43,475 bases of DNA, from contig JAIRMC010000002.1 of NCBI GenBank assembly GCA_031258965.1, positions 1 to 43,475 of the forward strand. Direction: 5' to 3'. Every line of letters begins with the position of its first letter. Within the stretch, counting starts at the first letter, position 1. The DNA is from Azoarcus sp. (GTDB lineage: Bacteria > Pseudomonadota > Gammaproteobacteria > Burkholderiales > Rhodocyclaceae). Positions 43,028-43,475 of this stretch are shown piece after piece. The notes under the pieces were generated by a model. The model worked only from the letters and a program-made list of their open reading frames with translations. It did no database searches and was not told the DNA's origin. Made by a program: the position numbers and the translations under genes.

Positions 43028-43475
43028 GCCTGAAATGCGGCATCGTCGGCCTGCCCAACGTCGGCAAATCCACCCTTTTCAATGCCCTCACCAAAGCGGG
43101 CATCGAAGCGGCGAACTATCCGTTCTGCACCATCGAACCCAACGTCGGTATCGTCGAAGTGCCCGACGCCCGCCTCGCGCGGCTTGCTGCCATCGTCAAG
43201 CCCCAGAAAATCCAGCCCGCCATCGTCGAATTCGTCGACATCGCTGGTCTGGTCGCGGGCGCTTCCAAAGGCGAAGGGCTGGGCAACCAGTTCCTCGCCA
43301 ACATCCGTGAGACCGACGCCATCGTGCATGTGGTGCGCTGCTTTGCCGACGACAATGTCGTCCATGTCTCCGGCGGCATCGACCCGATCCGCGACATCGA
43401 AATCATCGACACCGAACTCGCGCTCGCCGACCTCGCCACGGTCGACAAAGCCATCGCCCGCGCCAAGCGCCCGGC
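43024..43475 (+). CDS. ychF: Redox-regulated ATPase YchF, 3' end outside window
   Basis: The first 150 residues of the Obg-family ATPase YchF (OLA1), which binds ribosomes. Seen: G1 [18 protein letters not shown], the [11 protein letters not shown] switch, G3 [17 protein letters not shown] and the [10 protein letters not shown] strand. The P-loop family lacks the G-specificity motif in the usual place, hence ATP use. The frame is open at the right edge. Start ATG 43024 overlaps pth. Confidence 0.97.
   Translation, partial: MSLKCGIVGLPNVGKSTLFNALTKAGIEAANYPFCTIEPNVGIVEVPDARLARLAAIVKPQKIQPAIVEFVDIAGLVAGASKGEGLGNQFLANIRETDAIVHVVRCFADDNVVHVSGGIDPIRDIEIIDTELALADLATVDKAIARAKRP

Overview
The window looks like the chromosome of a high-GC betaproteobacterium, probably from the Rhodocyclales or a nearby order. 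The clue is the conserved right-hand block: TPR protein, lolB, ispE, tRNA-Gln, prs, rplY (long CTC-type L25), pth, ychF. Core genes read like those of environmental betaproteobacteria, with type IV pilus (MSHA/FimV) parts, c-di-GMP signalling, a diheme peroxidase and molybdopterin genes. Genus-level placement would be a guess.

Layout. 1-4353: 3' part of a giant MshQ-like (DUF6701) pilus-associated surface protein, open at the left edge. 4385-6578 (minus): MBL-fold phosphodiesterase-like protein, rpe, gph. 6829-8386 (minus): double-FHA protein and PP2C phosphatase, divergent from a FimV-like inner-membrane protein (8592-9905). 10038-13675 (minus): an operon-like set of MetY, a methyltransferase whose layout recalls methionine S-methyltransferase, a cupin with the DMSP-lyase-like metal motif, and a small protein made of 40-residue repeats. 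13923-16560: ABC ATPase, FtsX-type permease and DUF3299 lipoprotein-like gene. 16812-18919: pyrE, DUF4124 coiled-coil protein, sirtuin.

19056-24842: creB and creC are split by about 3.6 kb of AT-richer DNA on the opposite strand. It holds a frameshifted Ser/Asp/Tyr-repeat protein, two tandem paralogous secreted proteins, and a 36-bp relic of a second repeat-protein copy. 24925-26106 (minus): moaC-moaD-moaE; moaA lies at 33793 behind a dynamin-like GTPase. 26310-32729 (minus): a GH17-GT2 beta-glucan synthase, a membrane-anchored diheme peroxidase and a sensor with PAS-GGDEF-EAL, tightly linked. 33125: an orphan Hcp with no other type VI genes. 37151-43475: the conserved housekeeping block.

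A dispersed short palindromic repeat (core CGTCATTGCGAG with CGCGGCAATCC) occurs in at least seven intergenic spots, in three of them as inverted pairs. The strongest leads are the metY/methyltransferase/cupin operon, the creB-creC insertion with its G7 frameshift, the glucan synthase/peroxidase/c-di-GMP operon, and ispE running through half of the tRNA-Gln gene. All functional calls come from reading motifs; no database search was run.
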